DNA of 64,000 nt from Pseudomonas sp. DY-1 (GCF_003626975.1 NZ_CP032616.1:2356001-2420000); one strand, 5' to 3'; counted from the first letter of the stretch, positions 44,730 through 55,265 are shown. The notes: generated from the letters alone by a model not told the origin. Made by a program: numbers and translations.

Positions 44730-44846
44730 TCAACGCGGCTTGCGTTTGTGCGAGTCCTTCCAGATGAAGTAACCAACACCGGCGAAGAAAGCGACCATGA
44801 GACCGACGGTGCCTATACCGGCGAGAACCACTGTATCGACGAACAT
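44730..44846 (-). CDS. ccoM: cbb3-type cytochrome oxidase micro-subunit CcoM
   Basis: 38 residues, one membrane helix (about 5-29): MFVDTVVLAGIGTVGLMVAF, then an aromatic FFAGVGYFIWKD end and a basic tail (SHKRKPR). This matches, from memory, the CcoM subunit found in the P. stutzeri cbb3 oxidase structure, which steadies the complex. CcoM genes are usually away from ccoNOQP, as here. A GGCAG-type site precedes the ATG. Two ANR boxes lie upstream, fitting microaerobic expression of a high-affinity oxidase part. Confidence 0.82.
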   Translation of the reverse strand: MFVDTVVLAGIGTVGLMVAFFAGVGYFIWKDSHKRKPR

Positions 44847-44916
44847 GATCTGCCTCCTGCGTTGTGGCGTTGTTGCTTCGATGGGTTCAAGTTACCCGCA
44901 CGGCAGGGAGGAGAAA

Positions 44917-44930
44917 TTGATCTGGATCAA
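44917..44930 (-). promoter_or_regulatory. ANR/FNR box of ccoM
   Basis: TTGATCTGGATCAA, 10/10 consensus. Centred 77 bases before the ccoM ATG; a class-II placement (-41.5) would start transcription near 44882, with TAACTT (44889-44894, minus strand) as the -10. Confidence 0.88.
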
Positions 44931-44966
44931 TAGCCCTGGAGCGCCCGCGGCAAGCCTGCCAGGGCA

Positions 44967-44980
44967 CTGATCCAAGTCAA
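44967..44980 (-). promoter_or_regulatory. Second, weaker ANR-like box of ccoM
   Basis: Read on the minus strand TTGACTTGGATCAG, 8/10 consensus, centred 50 bases upstream of the first box. It may add to activation. Confidence 0.5.
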
Positions 44981-45023
44981 TTTTCGGAGCATCTGGCAGG
45001 AAGCGGGAGGGGCAAAACGAACA

Positions 45024-45061
45024 GTGGGAGCGAATTCATTCGCGAATGAATTCGCTCCCAC
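45024..45061. repeat. Perfect 38-base palindrome (REP-like)
   Basis: Two 19-base arms, GTGGGAGCGAATTCATTCG and its exact reverse complement, with no loop. Same wording as REP-like elements elsewhere in the window. It lies between the ccoM promoter and the 51-residue gene. Confidence 0.8.
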
Positions 45062-45085
45062 AATGGGCAGGAAAAGGAGCGGTTC

Positions 45086-45241
45086 TCAGCGTTTCTTCGG
45101 TTTCTTCGGCTTCTTGCCCTTGGACAGTGGCATGGCTTGTTCGAAGGCCTTGCGCATGTCGTTCAGACGCTTGTCGTGGACGTCATGGATGCGCTTGTCG
45201 CGCTCGGCGCCGAAATCGATCAGGTTGTCGTCGTTGCTCAT
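45086..45241 (-). CDS. Small acidic-basic protein downstream of alkB
   Basis: 51 residues from the ATG at 45241, whose A is also the last base of the alkB stop (TGATG overlap). Starts MSNDDNLIDFGAERDKRIHD; ends in a lysine/proline run (SKGKKPKKPKKR). A central helix carries HDVHDKRLNDMRKAFEQ. The overlap implies co-translation with AlkB. I recall similar small proteins in Pseudomonas, function unknown. Confidence 0.72.
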   Translation of the reverse strand: MSNDDNLIDFGAERDKRIHDVHDKRLNDMRKAFEQAMPLSKGKKPKKPKKR

Positions 45242-45834
45242 CAGCGAATCCATCGGAAGGTGAGGTTGAGACGGGGGGCGCAAGCGGTACGGGTCTTCGC
45301 CACCTGGTGCTGCCAATGATGCTGTGTCGGCCCACTCATGACCAGTAGTGCGCCATGGCCAAGTTCCAGGGAATGTTCGATGCGATTGCCACCCTTGCGC
45401 CGCAGGTCGAAGCGACGGGTGCCGCCCAGGTTGAGCGAGGCGACCAACGGATTGCGGCCAAGCTCGGGCTCGTCATCGCTGTGCCAGCCCATGGAGTCCT
45501 GACCGTCACGATAGTAGTTGAGCAGCACGCCATTCAGGGGCTGCCCCACCGCCGCCACGATCCGCGCGCGAATCTCCGCCAGCAACGGCGTCCAGGGCAG
45601 CGGCTCGTGGGTCAGGCCGGAATAGCGGTAGCTGGCCTCGGCATCACCGTACCAGGCCACCAATCGGGGAACCGGATAAAAGCGGCCATGCAGATGAACC
45701 TGTGGCTGCTCCCAGGCAGTCTCGGCCACCAAACGCGCCAGCCAGTCACTGGCCACGTCCGGAGAAAGGAAGTGTGGCTCGTAGTGCAGCTCGGCGTTTG
45801 GCAACTGAAGGGGAATATCGTCGAACAGATCCAC
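45241..45834 (-). CDS. alkB: AlkB-type 2-oxoglutarate/Fe(II) dioxygenase
   Basis: 197 residues from a GTG at 45834 with no good alternative ATG. Iron ligands GWHSDDE (H, D) and a distal His in QHHWQHQ; oxoglutarate-binding RLNLTFR at the end. It repairs alkylated bases in DNA or RNA by oxidative demethylation. Closest to the AlkB-like/ALKBH2 branch, not associated with ada here. The 51-residue gene overlaps its stop. Confidence 0.9.
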   Translation of the reverse strand: MDLFDDIPLQLPNAELHYEPHFLSPDVASDWLARLVAETAWEQPQVHLHGRFYPVPRLVAWYGDAEASYRYSGLTHEPLPWTPLLAEIRARIVAAVGQPLNGVLLNYYRDGQDSMGWHSDDEPELGRNPLVASLNLGGTRRFDLRRKGGNRIEHSLELGHGALLVMSGPTQHHWQHQVAKTRTACAPRLNLTFRWIR

Positions 45835-45876
45835 CGGTATAGGCTTCAGGAATCAAGACGCCTCATTTTGCGCGCC

Positions 45877-46173
45877 TCAGACCTCCACATCCACCCATAG
45901 CCCCTGACGTGGCAGCTCCTGGAGAACGGCCTGATCTTCCTCGGCGACCTCTCCGGCCGCCAGTTCCTGGGGCGAATAACCTCTCCGCTGACGACGACGC
46001 TGCTCTTCGCGCAGCAGTTCCTCGGCCTCCTGGGGATGGCGCTTGTCCAGGCCCACGGCGCTTTCCTGCGCACTCTCCTGCATGGGAGTGACGGGCGCGA
46101 TGTCAGGACGCGGCTTGACCACGTCCTGTTGGGCCGTGACGGGGACCAGGCCCTGCGGAATGGGTGGCAACAT
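45877..46173 (-). CDS. Hypothetical proline/glutamine/arginine-rich protein
   Basis: 98 residues. An N-terminal Pro-rich stretch (MLPPIPQGLVPVTAQ) is followed by a charged helix with LLREEQRRRQRRG and an acidic end. Likely soluble and partly disordered. I recall related short Pseudomonas proteins without a function. It lies divergent from rapA; 155 bases separate them. Confidence 0.7.
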   Translation of the reverse strand: MLPPIPQGLVPVTAQQDVVKPRPDIAPVTPMQESAQESAVGLDKRHPQEAEELLREEQRRRQRRGYSPQELAAGEVAEEDQAVLQELPRQGLWVDVEV

Positions 46174-46328
46174 GATCGCGCCCTCCTTTGGTCAGTCTGT
46201 CGGCCACTTGGGGGGTTTCTTTACCGGCGCTCGCTAAACTTCTGCGGATATACGGCCCGTATCCGGCGTCGCCCTGCGCCTTCGGTTCCGTTAACATACG
46301 CGGCTTTTTTCAATTCAGGGAGACACGC

Positions 46329-49178
46329 ATGGCGCAGCAGTATCAACCGGGGCAACGCTGGATCAGTGACAGCGAAGCAGAGCTTGGGCTCGGAACCATC
46401 CTGACATCGGATGGCCGGCTGCTCACCGTGCTCTACCCGGCCACTGGCGAGACCCGCCAGTACGCGCTGCGCAATGCGCCGCTGACCCGCGTGCGCTTCG
46501 CTCCGGGCGACGAGATCACCCACTTCGACGGCTGGAAGCTCAATGTCCAGGAAGTCGAAGATATCGATGGGCTGTTGATCTATCACGGCATCACTGCCCA
46601 GAACGAACCTCGCATCCTCCCGGAAACCCAGCTGAACAACTTCATCCAGTTCCGCCTGGCCAACGATCGCCTGTTCGCCGGGCAGATCGACCCGCACAAG
46701 TGGTTCGCCCTGCGCTACCACACGCTGGAACACCGCTCGCGCCTGCTGCAATCCTCCCTCTGGGGTCTGTCCGGCGCCCGCGCCCAGCCGATCGCCCACC
46801 AGTTGCACATTGCTCGTGAGGTAGCCGACCGCGTTGCGCCGCGCGTACTGCTGGCCGACGAAGTAGGCCTGGGCAAGACCATCGAAGCCGGCCTCGTCAT
46901 CCACCGCCAGCTCATCTCCGGCCGCGCCAGCCGGGTACTGATCCTGGTACCGGAGAACCTCCAGCACCAATGGCTGGTAGAAATGCGCCGTCGCTTCAAC
47001 CTGCAGGTCGCCCTGTTCGATGCCGAACGCTTCGCCGAGAGCGATGCCAGCAACCCCTTCGAAGACAGCCAGTTGGCTCTCGTGTCCCTGGAGTGGCTCA
47101 AGAGCAGCGACCGCGCCCAGGATGCAGCCTTTGCCGCCGGCTGGGACCTGCTGGTCGTCGACGAAGCGCACCACCTGGTGTGGCATCCGGAGCAGGCCAG
47201 CCCTGAGTACCGTCTTGTGGAGCAATTGGCCGAGGTCATCCCCGGTGTCCTGCTGCTCACCGCCACCCCGGAACAGCTGGGTCTGGAAAGCCACTTCGCG
47301 CGCCTGAGACTGCTGGACCCGAGCCGTTTCCACGACCTGGAGGCCTTCCGTGCGGAAAGCGCCAACTATCGCCAGGTGGCCGAAGCCGTCCAGGAACTGC
47401 TGGACCAGGGCCGCCTGAGCGCCAAGGCCGAAGCAACCATCAAGGGCTTCCTCGGCGAAGAAGGCGAAGGTCTGCTGCACGCCCTTGCCGGTGGCGACGA
47501 AGAAGCCGCACCACGCCTGGTGCGCGAGTTGCTCGACCGTCATGGCACTGGCCGCGTGCTGTTCCGCAACACCCGCGCCGCCGTGCAGGGCTTCCCCGAG
47601 CGCCAGCTGCACCCCTACCCGCTGCCCAACCCGGTCGAGTACATGGAGCTGCCTATCGGCGAGCACCCTGATCTCTACCCGGAAGTCAGCTTCCAGTCCC
47701 AGCAGGACAACAGCGACGAAACCGAACGCTGGTGGCGCTTCGATCCGCGCGTCGAATGGCTCATCGACACCCTGAAGATGCTGAAGAAGTTCAAGGTGCT
47801 GGTGATCTGTGCCCACGCGGAAACCGCCCTGGACCTGGAAGACGCGCTGCGCGTGCGCTCCGGCATCCCGGCTACCGTATTCCACGAAGGCATGAGTATC
47901 CTCGAGCGCGATCGCGCCGCCGCCTACTTCGCGGACGAGGAATTCGGTGCCCAGGTGCTGATCTGCTCTGAAATCGGCTCCGAGGGCCGCAACTTCCAGT
48001 TCGCCCATCATCTGGTGCTGTTCGACCTGCCGGCCCATCCGGACCTGCTGGAACAACGCATCGGCCGCCTCGACCGGATCGGCCAGAAACACACCATCCA
48101 ACTCCATGTGCCCTATCTGGAAACCAGTCCGCAGGAGCGCCTGTTCCAGTGGTACCACCAGGCATTGAACGCCTTCCTCGCCACCTGCCCTACCGGCAGC
48201 GCCATCCAGCACAAGTTCGGACCGCGTCTGCTGCCGATGCTCGAAGGGGGTGATGACAGCGCCTGGGATGCCCTGGTGAGCGAAGCCGAAGCCGAGCGCA
48301 AACGCCTGGAAGGTGAAATGCACAACGGCCGCGACCGCTTGCTGGAACTCAACTCCGGTGGTGCCGGCGAAGGCGAGCGCCTGGTCGAGGACATTCTCGA
48401 CCAGGACGACCAGTTCGCCCTGCCTCTTTATATGGAGTCTCTGTTCGAAGCCTTCGGTGTCGACAGTGAAGACCACTCCGAGAATGCTCTGGTGCTCAAG
48501 CCTGGCGAGAAGATGCTGGACGCCGGCTTCCCCCTCGGCGACGACGAAGGCGTGACCGTCACCTACGACCGCGACCAGGCCCTGTCCCGCGAGGACATGC
48601 AATTCCTCACCTGGGAACATCCCATGGTGCAGGGCGGCATGGACCTGGTGCTCTCCGGCTCCATGGGCAACACCGCGGTGGCGCTGATCAAGAACAAGGC
48701 GCTCAAGCCCGGCACCGTGCTGCTGGAACTGCTCTATGTCAGCGAAGCCGTCGCCCCGCGTGCCCTGCAACTGAGCCGCTTCCTGCCACCCAAGGCCCTG
48801 CGCTGCCTGCTGGATGGCAACGGTAACGACCTGGCGTCCAAGGTGGCCTTCGACACCCTCAACGACCAATTGGAAAGCGTGCCGCGCGGCAGCGCCAACA
48901 AATTCGTCCAGGCCCAGCGCGACGTGCTCGCAGCGCAAATCAACGCCGCCGAAGCCAAGATCGCCCCGCGCCATGCCGAGCGCGTTGCCGAAGCCAAGCG
49001 CCGTCTGAAGGCCGAACTGGACGAAGAACTGGCCCGCCTCACCGCACTTCGGGCGGTCAACCCGAGTGTGCGCGACAGCGAGCTGGAAGCCGTCCGCCAC
49101 CAGCGTGACGAAGGCCAGCAACTGCTGGACAAGGCCGCGCTGCGATTGGAGTCGATCCGGGTGCTGGTAGCGGGGTAA
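46329..49178 (+). CDS. rapA: RNA polymerase-associated protein RapA
   Basis: 949 residues, full length for RapA. Tudor-like N-terminal part (about 1-110), SWI2/SNF2 core with Walker A DEVGLGKT (about 176), DEAHH (about 277), helicase C motif [11 protein letters not shown] (about 576), then a RapA-specific C-terminal region. It binds core RNA polymerase and recycles it after transcription. Start [14 protein letters not shown] at 46329 with AGGGAG upstream. A bidirectional terminator follows. Confidence 0.97.
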   Translation: MAQQYQPGQRWISDSEAELGLGTILTSDGRLLTVLYPATGETRQYALRNAPLTRVRFAPGDEITHFDGWKLNVQEVEDIDGLLIYHGITAQNEPRILPETQLNNFIQFRLANDRLFAGQIDPHKWFALRYHTLEHRSRLLQSSLWGLSGARAQPIAHQLHIAREVADRVAPRVLLADEVGLGKTIEAGLVIHRQLISGRASRVLILVPENLQHQWLVEMRRRFNLQVALFDAERFAESDASNPFEDSQLALVSLEWLKSSDRAQDAAFAAGWDLLVVDEAHHLVWHPEQASPEYRLVEQLAEVIPGVLLLTATPEQLGLESHFARLRLLDPSRFHDLEAFRAESANYRQVAEAVQELLDQGRLSAKAEATIKGFLGEEGEGLLHALAGGDEEAAPRLVRELLDRHGTGRVLFRNTRAAVQGFPERQLHPYPLPNPVEYMELPIGEHPDLYPEVSFQSQQDNSDETERWWRFDPRVEWLIDTLKMLKKFKVLVICAHAETALDLEDALRVRSGIPATVFHEGMSILERDRAAAYFADEEFGAQVLICSEIGSEGRNFQFAHHLVLFDLPAHPDLLEQRIGRLDRIGQKHTIQLHVPYLETSPQERLFQWYHQALNAFLATCPTGSAIQHKFGPRLLPMLEGGDDSAWDALVSEAEAERKRLEGEMHNGRDRLLELNSGGAGEGERLVEDILDQDDQFALPLYMESLFEAFGVDSEDHSENALVLKPGEKMLDAGFPLGDDEGVTVTYDRDQALSREDMQFLTWEHPMVQGGMDLVLSGSMGNTAVALIKNKALKPGTVLLELLYVSEAVAPRALQLSRFLPPKALRCLLDGNGNDLASKVAFDTLNDQLESVPRGSANKFVQAQRDVLAAQINAAEAKIAPRHAERVAEAKRRLKAELDEELARLTALRAVNPSVRDSELEAVRHQRDEGQQLLDKAALRLESIRVLVAG

Positions 49179-49217
49179 TTGGCCGGTCCACTCCCCCACA
49201 GGAGAGAACCCCACTAA

Positions 49218-49249
49218 CAAGAAGGCCCGTAGAAATGCGGGCCTTCTTG
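49218..49249. terminator. Bidirectional terminator between rapA and the MFS gene
   Basis: 12-base perfect stem CAAGAAGGCCCG/CGGGCCTTCTTG with an 8-base loop. It lies between convergent rapA and the MFS gene, ending both. Confidence 0.85.
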
Positions 49250-49263
49250 CTTACGGAGTACTG

Positions 49264-50592
49264 TCAGGCCGCGGCTGCCACCATCCCCTGGCGCATGTTC
49301 GCCGCATCGCGCACGAAGCAGCGTGCCGCCTGGCACAGCGCCAGCATGGTCAGGGTGAGTGCCACCGGCACCAGGAACATTGCGTTATGCAGCCCCACGG
49401 CCTTGAACGTCTCGTTCATTTCGCTGGCACCGGCCGCCAGCATCGCCGCCTGGGAGTAATGGTCCGACAGCAGCCCCACCACTACCGGGCCGAGACCGCC
49501 GCCGAGCAGGTAGAGACCGGCAAAGAACAGCGCCATCGCGGTAGCCCGCAGGCGCGGCTCCACCACATCCTGGATGGCGGTGTAGACGCAGGTATAGAAG
49601 TTGTAGGCGAACAGCCAGCCCAGGCTGAACACTCCTACGAACAGGCCGATCTCGATGCGTCCGGCGAACAGGGCATAGCCAGTGCAGACAGCCGCCACCG
49701 CCATGCTGAATGCCGCCAGCAGAAGACGGCCACGTTCAGACTTCTGATGCACTTTATCCGCCACCCAGCCCCCCAGGGTCAGGCCAACCAATCCGGTCAG
49801 GCCGGTAATGATGCCGGTGGCGACTGCCGCCTGCTCGAGGGGCATCAGGAAGTAGCGCTGCAGCATCGGCACCATGAAGGAGTTGGTGGCGTAAGTGGCG
49901 AAGTTGTAGGTCAGGCCCGCAACGGTCAGCCACCAGAATGTGCGGATCGCCAGCACCCGGCGTAGCGGCTTGTCCATTGGGGTTGCAGTGGACACCTGCA
50001 CAGCCTCGGCGGCGCCACGGGCAGGTTCCTTGATGAAGAACATGAAGATCGCCAGGATGATCCCTGGCACAGCGGCGATGAAGAACGGCGCACGCCAACT
50101 GTCGAAGGCCTTCACCATCGCACCGATGGTAAAGAACGCCAGCACCAGCCCCAGCGGCAAGCCCAGCATGAAGATGCCCATGGCACGGGCACGCTTGTGG
50201 GCGGGGAAAAGATCACCGATCAACGAGTTGGCAGCCGGCGCGTAGCTGGCCTCGCCAATGCCCACCCCCATGCGTACCAGCAGGAAGCTCCAGAAGTTCC
50301 AGGCCAGGCCGTTCACGGCCGTCAGGCCGCTCCACACCGCCAGGCCCCAGCCCATGATCTTCCTCCGCGCGCCAGTGTCGGCCATGCGTCCAAGCGGCAC
50401 GCCAGCTATCGCATAAACCAGGGTGAAGGCAGTGCCGATCAAGCCCAGCTGGAAATCGCTCAGGCTCCACTCGTGGCGCACCGGCTCGATGATGATGGCC
50501 GGGATGGTCCGGTCGAAGAAATTGAAGAGGTTGGCCAGAAAAAGCAGGAAGAGCACGCGCCAGGCATTGGCCGCTTGAAGAGATTGCTGCAT
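49264..50592 (-). CDS. MFS transporter (spinster-like)
   Basis: 442 residues with twelve predicted helices. NFFDRTIPAIIIEPVRHEW and GIGEASYAPAANSLIGDLF are marks of the spinster/Spns-like MFS group; the motif-A loop is GRMADTGARRK. Substrates of bacterial relatives include sphingoid lipids, sugars and aromatic acids. Alone on the minus strand. The 288-base gap before the MHYT gene shows nothing else. Confidence 0.88.
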   Translation of the reverse strand: MQQSLQAANAWRVLFLLFLANLFNFFDRTIPAIIIEPVRHEWSLSDFQLGLIGTAFTLVYAIAGVPLGRMADTGARRKIMGWGLAVWSGLTAVNGLAWNFWSFLLVRMGVGIGEASYAPAANSLIGDLFPAHKRARAMGIFMLGLPLGLVLAFFTIGAMVKAFDSWRAPFFIAAVPGIILAIFMFFIKEPARGAAEAVQVSTATPMDKPLRRVLAIRTFWWLTVAGLTYNFATYATNSFMVPMLQRYFLMPLEQAAVATGIITGLTGLVGLTLGGWVADKVHQKSERGRLLLAAFSMAVAAVCTGYALFAGRIEIGLFVGVFSLGWLFAYNFYTCVYTAIQDVVEPRLRATAMALFFAGLYLLGGGLGPVVVGLLSDHYSQAAMLAAGASEMNETFKAVGLHNAMFLVPVALTLTMLALCQAARCFVRDAANMRQGMVAAAA

Positions 50593-50880
50593 GAGTCGGT
50601 CTCGTTGTTGTTGTAAGGCGCCCGGATAACCGCAAGCCGGGGTCCAGGCTGCAATCTAGAGCGTGCGGCCGGCCACTGTCTGCGAAAATTCGTGGGATTT
50701 ATGTAACCCGATGCTGCCGGGACGAACAGCCCTGCTGGCCGGTCATCCCTCGCGAACTACCGTTCAGCGCCAAGGTACGATCGTCTCAGGAAGCGGCCAA
50801 CCGCTGGCTATACTGAAGGCACGGTGCCAGCAAGCACTCCCTCCCCCGAATATTCAATAGTCTGCATGGGAACGCCCTCT

Positions 50881-53082
50881 ATGGACTGGCTGGGTCTGCG
50901 CTTCGGTACCGATCTTCCTGCGGACGGCCAGATCCTCCTGGCTTGCACCCATAACAGCTGGTTGGTGTTGCTGGCCTTCCTCGTCGCCTCAGGCGCCGGT
51001 TACTGCGCGTTCGACATGGCTGAACGAGTGGCCCATGCGCAGCAACCGGAAACCCGGCGGCGCTGGTGCTGGCTTGGGGCCTGGTGCCTTGGGGGCGGCA
51101 TCTGGGCGATGCACTTCATCGCCATGCTGGCCTTCGAAGCGCCTATCACCATCGACTACGACATCCCCACCACCACGCTCTCGCTGGTCATGGTGGTTTC
51201 CGCCTCACTGGTGGGCATGTACACCCTCGGCCGGACCAACGTCGAACCCCGCCACTACCTCGCGGCGGCACTGGCAATCGGCCTTGGCATCACCCTAATG
51301 CACTACAGCGGCATGGCCGCGATCCGCTCGGTGGCGACCCAGTACTATCACCCCGTCATGGTCGTCGTATCTGTGGGTGTAGCCGTGGCCGCCAGCCTGG
51401 CTGCCATGCTGCTTTCCGCATTCTTCCGTGAGCGCAGCGAAGGCCACCAACTGCTGAAGATTCCCGCCAGCCTGGCCATGGGCGGCGCCATCTGCAGCAT
51501 GCACTTCACCGGCATGCTGGCCCTGCAACTGGCGGTTCCCGCGGGCACCGAACTTCACCTCAAACAAGCCGACAATGCCTTACAGCTCGGCCTCAGCCTC
51601 GCGGTGATCGCTGGCATGGTGCTGGTGTTCGCCCTGTGCGTGGCCTGGGCCGACAAGAAGCTGCAACGCAAGGAACGTGACCTGCAACACGTCAACAACC
51701 TGCTGCGGGAACTGGAGCAGGTTAAGGTCAAACTGCAGAACGTCGCCCATTACGACGCCCTCACCAACCTGCCCAACCGTCGTGCATTCAACGATTTCTT
51801 CGTCGAGAAGCTTCAACAGCACGCCCAGTACAAGCAACCGCTGGCCGTAATGTTCCTGGACGTGGACCATTTCAAACGCGTCAACGACAGCCTCGGCCAC
51901 GACGCCGGAGACGAGTTGCTCAAGGTCGTGGCAGAGCGGGTACGCAGCGTACTGCGCCGGGAGGATGTCATCGCGCGCCTGGGAGGAGATGAGTTCTGCG
52001 TGCTGGCCAGCCTCGGTAGCCTGATGGAAGCCAAGGCGCTGTCCCAACGCATCATGCACCGCATGAAGGAGCCCATCACCCTGGCCGGGCGCAATGTCAC
52101 CATGACCACCAGCATCGGCATCAGCCTCTTTCCGGATGATGGCGAGACCTGCGAGGAACTGCTCAAGCACGCCGACCTCGCGCTCTACCAGGCCAAGAGC
52201 AGCGGTCGCAACAACCTCCACTTCTTCAGCCACCACCTGAAGCACAAGGCGACATTCGAGCTGCAACTGGAGGAAGAACTGCACCTGGCGCTGGCCAGGG
52301 ATCAGGGCCTGTTCCTCAACTACCAGCCCATCCTGGACCTGAACAGCGGCCAGGTAACCAAGCTGGAAGCCCTGGTGCGCTGGCAGCATCCACAACTTGG
52401 CCTGCTCTCTCCCGACCGCTTCATCGGTGTGGCCGAAGCCAATGGCTTCATCGCCGAACTGGACGGCTGGGTGCTGCGCCGCGCCTGTCGCGACCTGGCC
52501 AGCCTGGCCGCCAAGGGATTCCACGACTTGCGAGTGGCGGTGAACTGCTCGGCGCTCAACCTCAGCCGCAATGAACTGGCGGACGAAGTGCAGCGTGTCC
52601 TGGAGGAAAGCGGGCTACGGCCGCAAAGGCTGGAGCTGGAGGTCACCGAAAACGCCCTGATGTGCAACGTCAACCAGGCGCTGTACCTGCTGGAGCGCAT
52701 TCGCAGCCTCGGCGTGAGCATTTCCATCGATGACTTCGGCACCGGCTATTCATCCCTGGCTTACCTGAAGCGACTGCCCCTGGATACGCTCAAGATCGAC
52801 CGTTCCTTCGTCATGGACATCCCCGGCAGCCATGCCGACATGGAGATCGTCCAGGCCATCATCGGCATGGCCCACACCCTGCATCTGCACGTGGTGGCCG
52901 AAGGGGTGGAGACTCGCGAACAGCTGGAGTTTCTCCATGGCCAAGGCTGCGACTACATCCAGGGCTACCTGCTCAGTCGCCCACAGTCGCTGGAGGCCAT
53001 CGAAGCCTTCCTGCGTAGCTCCTACGGACTGAGCGGCAGCAATGTGCTGCCACTGCGCCCCAAGGACTCCAGCCCGGCCTGA
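50881..53082 (+). CDS. MHYT-GGDEF-EAL c-di-GMP turnover protein (MucR-like)
   Basis: 733 residues. The MHYT sensor domain with seven helices carries MHFIAM (about 77), MHYSGM (about 140) and MHFTGM (about 207), likely a copper/gas-sensing unit. GGDEF (about 367) is intact, with an RxxD inhibition site five residues before it. EAL is intact: EALVRWQHP (about 495), VTENALM, DDFGTGYSS, DRSF and AEGVET. Both activities are possible. In P. aeruginosa MucR has this layout and affects alginate and dispersal. In-frame starts at 50824 (GTG) and 50866 would add 19 or 5 residues. Confidence 0.9.
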   Translation: MDWLGLRFGTDLPADGQILLACTHNSWLVLLAFLVASGAGYCAFDMAERVAHAQQPETRRRWCWLGAWCLGGGIWAMHFIAMLAFEAPITIDYDIPTTTLSLVMVVSASLVGMYTLGRTNVEPRHYLAAALAIGLGITLMHYSGMAAIRSVATQYYHPVMVVVSVGVAVAASLAAMLLSAFFRERSEGHQLLKIPASLAMGGAICSMHFTGMLALQLAVPAGTELHLKQADNALQLGLSLAVIAGMVLVFALCVAWADKKLQRKERDLQHVNNLLRELEQVKVKLQNVAHYDALTNLPNRRAFNDFFVEKLQQHAQYKQPLAVMFLDVDHFKRVNDSLGHDAGDELLKVVAERVRSVLRREDVIARLGGDEFCVLASLGSLMEAKALSQRIMHRMKEPITLAGRNVTMTTSIGISLFPDDGETCEELLKHADLALYQAKSSGRNNLHFFSHHLKHKATFELQLEEELHLALARDQGLFLNYQPILDLNSGQVTKLEALVRWQHPQLGLLSPDRFIGVAEANGFIAELDGWVLRRACRDLASLAAKGFHDLRVAVNCSALNLSRNELADEVQRVLEESGLRPQRLELEVTENALMCNVNQALYLLERIRSLGVSISIDDFGTGYSSLAYLKRLPLDTLKIDRSFVMDIPGSHADMEIVQAIIGMAHTLHLHVVAEGVETREQLEFLHGQGCDYIQGYLLSRPQSLEAIEAFLRSSYGLSGSNVLPLRPKDSSPA

Positions 53083-53090
53083 AGTCGCGG

Positions 53091-54197
53091 TCAGCGGCGC
53101 GCCGACTGGCGATGACGCAAATACTCGAGGACGGCTGCCTGTTCGCCGGCGAACTCGATCCGGGTCGACTTGCTTTCGCGCTGGAAGGCATACATCGGGT
53201 CGTAATACTCGCGCAGCAAACCTTCGATCCAGCCACGATGCAGCTCCACATTGCCGGTGGCTTCCTGCTCGGCAAGGGCAGCCTCCATCAATGCCGACAA
53301 CCGCTGGTGACGTTCGCCGCCCAGGCGCCGGAGGATATTGTCCAGGCTCTGGCGCATGCGCTCGGCGAAGCGGGTGAAGCCGTGTTCGTCTCCGTGGGTG
53401 GCGATGAACTCGGCACAGAGGTTGACCACGTAATCCCGCAGGATACGCTCCACCCGGTCGTCGAAACTGTCATCGAGCCAGACCAGCGGGTATTGCTGCA
53501 TGCCCTGGTACAACTCCAGCGGCACCGAGCAGCTACCGACGATGCGCCCCTCGTCTTCCAGCACGAACTGTTCATGGCCGGCGGCGCGCTTCTTGAGGAT
53601 GTCGATGGCCAGTGCGTTTTCGAAATCGATTTGCGCGGGCTGGGGAGTCGCGCGCTTACCGAAGCTCGAACCTCGGTGGTTGGCGTGGCCTTCGAGGTCC
53701 AGGCTGTTGGCCAGATGCGCGATCACATCGGTCTTGCCAGTGCCGGTCAGGCCGCCCACCAGCACGAAATCGCACTGGTTGACTGCGTCCTGGGTCGTTT
53801 CCAGGAGAAAGGTCCGCATCGCCTTGTAGCCGCCTCTCACCCTCGGATACTCGATCCCCGCTTCCGTCCTCAACCACTCCTGCACCAGCTGCGAACGCAG
53901 ACCGCCCCTGAAGCAGTAGAGGTAACCCTGTGGATTAGCGCGGGCGAAGGCAGCCCAACCCTCGATGCGCTCCGCCTTGGTCGCGCCGCTCACCAGCTGG
54001 TGGCCCAGGGCAATGGCCGCCTGCTGGCCATGCTGCTTGTAGGACGTCCCCACTTTCTGCCGCTCGATGTCGGTCATCAGCGGCAGGTTGACCGTATGGG
54101 GGAAGGCGCCCTTGGAGAATTCCACCGGGGCGCGGGCATCCATCATCGGCAGGTCATCGAGGAAGATTTCGCGGTAATTCGAGGTGTCCGGACGCAT
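53091..54197 (-). CDS. selU: tRNA 2-selenouridine synthase
   Basis: 368 residues. N-terminal rhodanese domain with active C95 (CFRGGLRSQ), followed by a P-loop domain with GLTGTGKT. It converts 2-thiouridine at tRNA position 34 to 2-selenouridine using selenophosphate from SelD. The ATG at 54197 overlaps the selD stop by one base, so the two form an operon. Also called MnmH. Full length, all key residues present. Confidence 0.95.
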   Translation of the reverse strand: MRPDTSNYREIFLDDLPMMDARAPVEFSKGAFPHTVNLPLMTDIERQKVGTSYKQHGQQAAIALGHQLVSGATKAERIEGWAAFARANPQGYLYCFRGGLRSQLVQEWLRTEAGIEYPRVRGGYKAMRTFLLETTQDAVNQCDFVLVGGLTGTGKTDVIAHLANSLDLEGHANHRGSSFGKRATPQPAQIDFENALAIDILKKRAAGHEQFVLEDEGRIVGSCSVPLELYQGMQQYPLVWLDDSFDDRVERILRDYVVNLCAEFIATHGDEHGFTRFAERMRQSLDNILRRLGGERHQRLSALMEAALAEQEATGNVELHRGWIEGLLREYYDPMYAFQRESKSTRIEFAGEQAAVLEYLRHRQSARR

Positions 54198-55231
54198 CAG
54201 AACACCTCGACCGCGAGACTCTGTCGCTCGTGCAACTGGCCGATGGGCGCCAGTTGCAGGCCGAGCTCCTCGGCCACGGCCAGAAACTCCGCCTCTCCTT
54301 CCGGCGCCACCGCCACCAGCAGGCCGCCGCTGGTCTGTGGGTCGCAGAGCAGAAGTTTCTGCACTTCTGCGAGCGGCGCCAGGCGGTCGCCATAGCTCTC
54401 GAAGTTGCGCAGGGTCCCACCGGGCACGCAGCCGCGTTCCAGGTAGTACTCCACGCCCGGCAGGCTGGGCACCTTGGCGTAATCGATACGGGCGGTCAGG
54501 CCACTGCCGTCGGCCATTTCCACCAGGTGGCCAAGCAGGCCGAAGCCTGTGACGTCGGTCATCGCCTTGACGCCGGCGAGCTTGCCGAAGCGACTGCCAG
54601 GCTTGTTCAGCGTGCACATCCAGTCGCGGGCCAGGCCCACGTCGGCTTCGCGCAATTTGCCCTTCTTCTCCGACGTGGTGAGGATGCCGATGCCCAGGGG
54701 CTTGGTCAGGTACAACTTGCAGCCAGCGGTGGCGGTGTCATTGCGCTTCATGTTGCGCTTGTCCACCACGCCGGTGACGGCCAGGCCGAAGATCGGCTCG
54801 GGGGCATCGATGGAGTGCCCACCGGCCAGCGGGATTCCCGCCTCATCGCACACCGAACGACCACCCCGAATCACTTCGCGGGCGACTTCCGGCGGCAGCA
54901 CGTTCACCGGCCAGCCGAGGATGGCAATGGCCATCAGCGGGTCGCCGCCCATGGCGTAGATATCACTGATGGCGTTGGTGGCAGCGATACGGCCGAAGTC
55001 GAAGGGGTCATCGACAATCGGCATGAAGAAGTCAGTGGTGGAAACTACGCCGCGCTCATCATCCAGCGCATAGACCGCCGCATCATCCCTGGAGGCATTG
55101 CCTACCCAGAGTTTCGGGTCGAGGTTCTGTGCGCCGCTGCCGGCAAGGATCACTTCCAGCACCTTGGGAGAAATCTTGCAGCCGCAACCAGCTCCATGGC
55201 TGTACTGGGTGAGGCGTATGGGGTCGGTCAT
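54197..55231 (-). CDS. selD: Selenide, water dikinase (selenophosphate synthase)
   Basis: 344 residues. N-terminal [13 protein letters not shown]: the active cysteine (C16, aligning with E. coli C17) and the lysine are present; no selenocysteine. Downstream motifs [21 protein letters not shown] and GPH-like features are normal. It makes selenophosphate from selenide and ATP. It supplies SelU directly; whether the organism also makes selenoproteins cannot be told here. Confidence 0.96.
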   Translation of the reverse strand: MTDPIRLTQYSHGAGCGCKISPKVLEVILAGSGAQNLDPKLWVGNASRDDAAVYALDDERGVVSTTDFFMPIVDDPFDFGRIAATNAISDIYAMGGDPLMAIAILGWPVNVLPPEVAREVIRGGRSVCDEAGIPLAGGHSIDAPEPIFGLAVTGVVDKRNMKRNDTATAGCKLYLTKPLGIGILTTSEKKGKLREADVGLARDWMCTLNKPGSRFGKLAGVKAMTDVTGFGLLGHLVEMADGSGLTARIDYAKVPSLPGVEYYLERGCVPGGTLRNFESYGDRLAPLAEVQKLLLCDPQTSGGLLVAVAPEGEAEFLAVAEELGLQLAPIGQLHERQSLAVEVF

Positions 55232-55265
55232 GGTTCTCTCTCTGAAACAATTCGATCGGGGTATC

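Noticed and set aside
46221..49220. 999-codon minus-strand open frame opposite rapA
   Set aside because: It covers nearly the same region as the certain rapA gene, in high-GC DNA where antisense frames stay open; no domain is visible.
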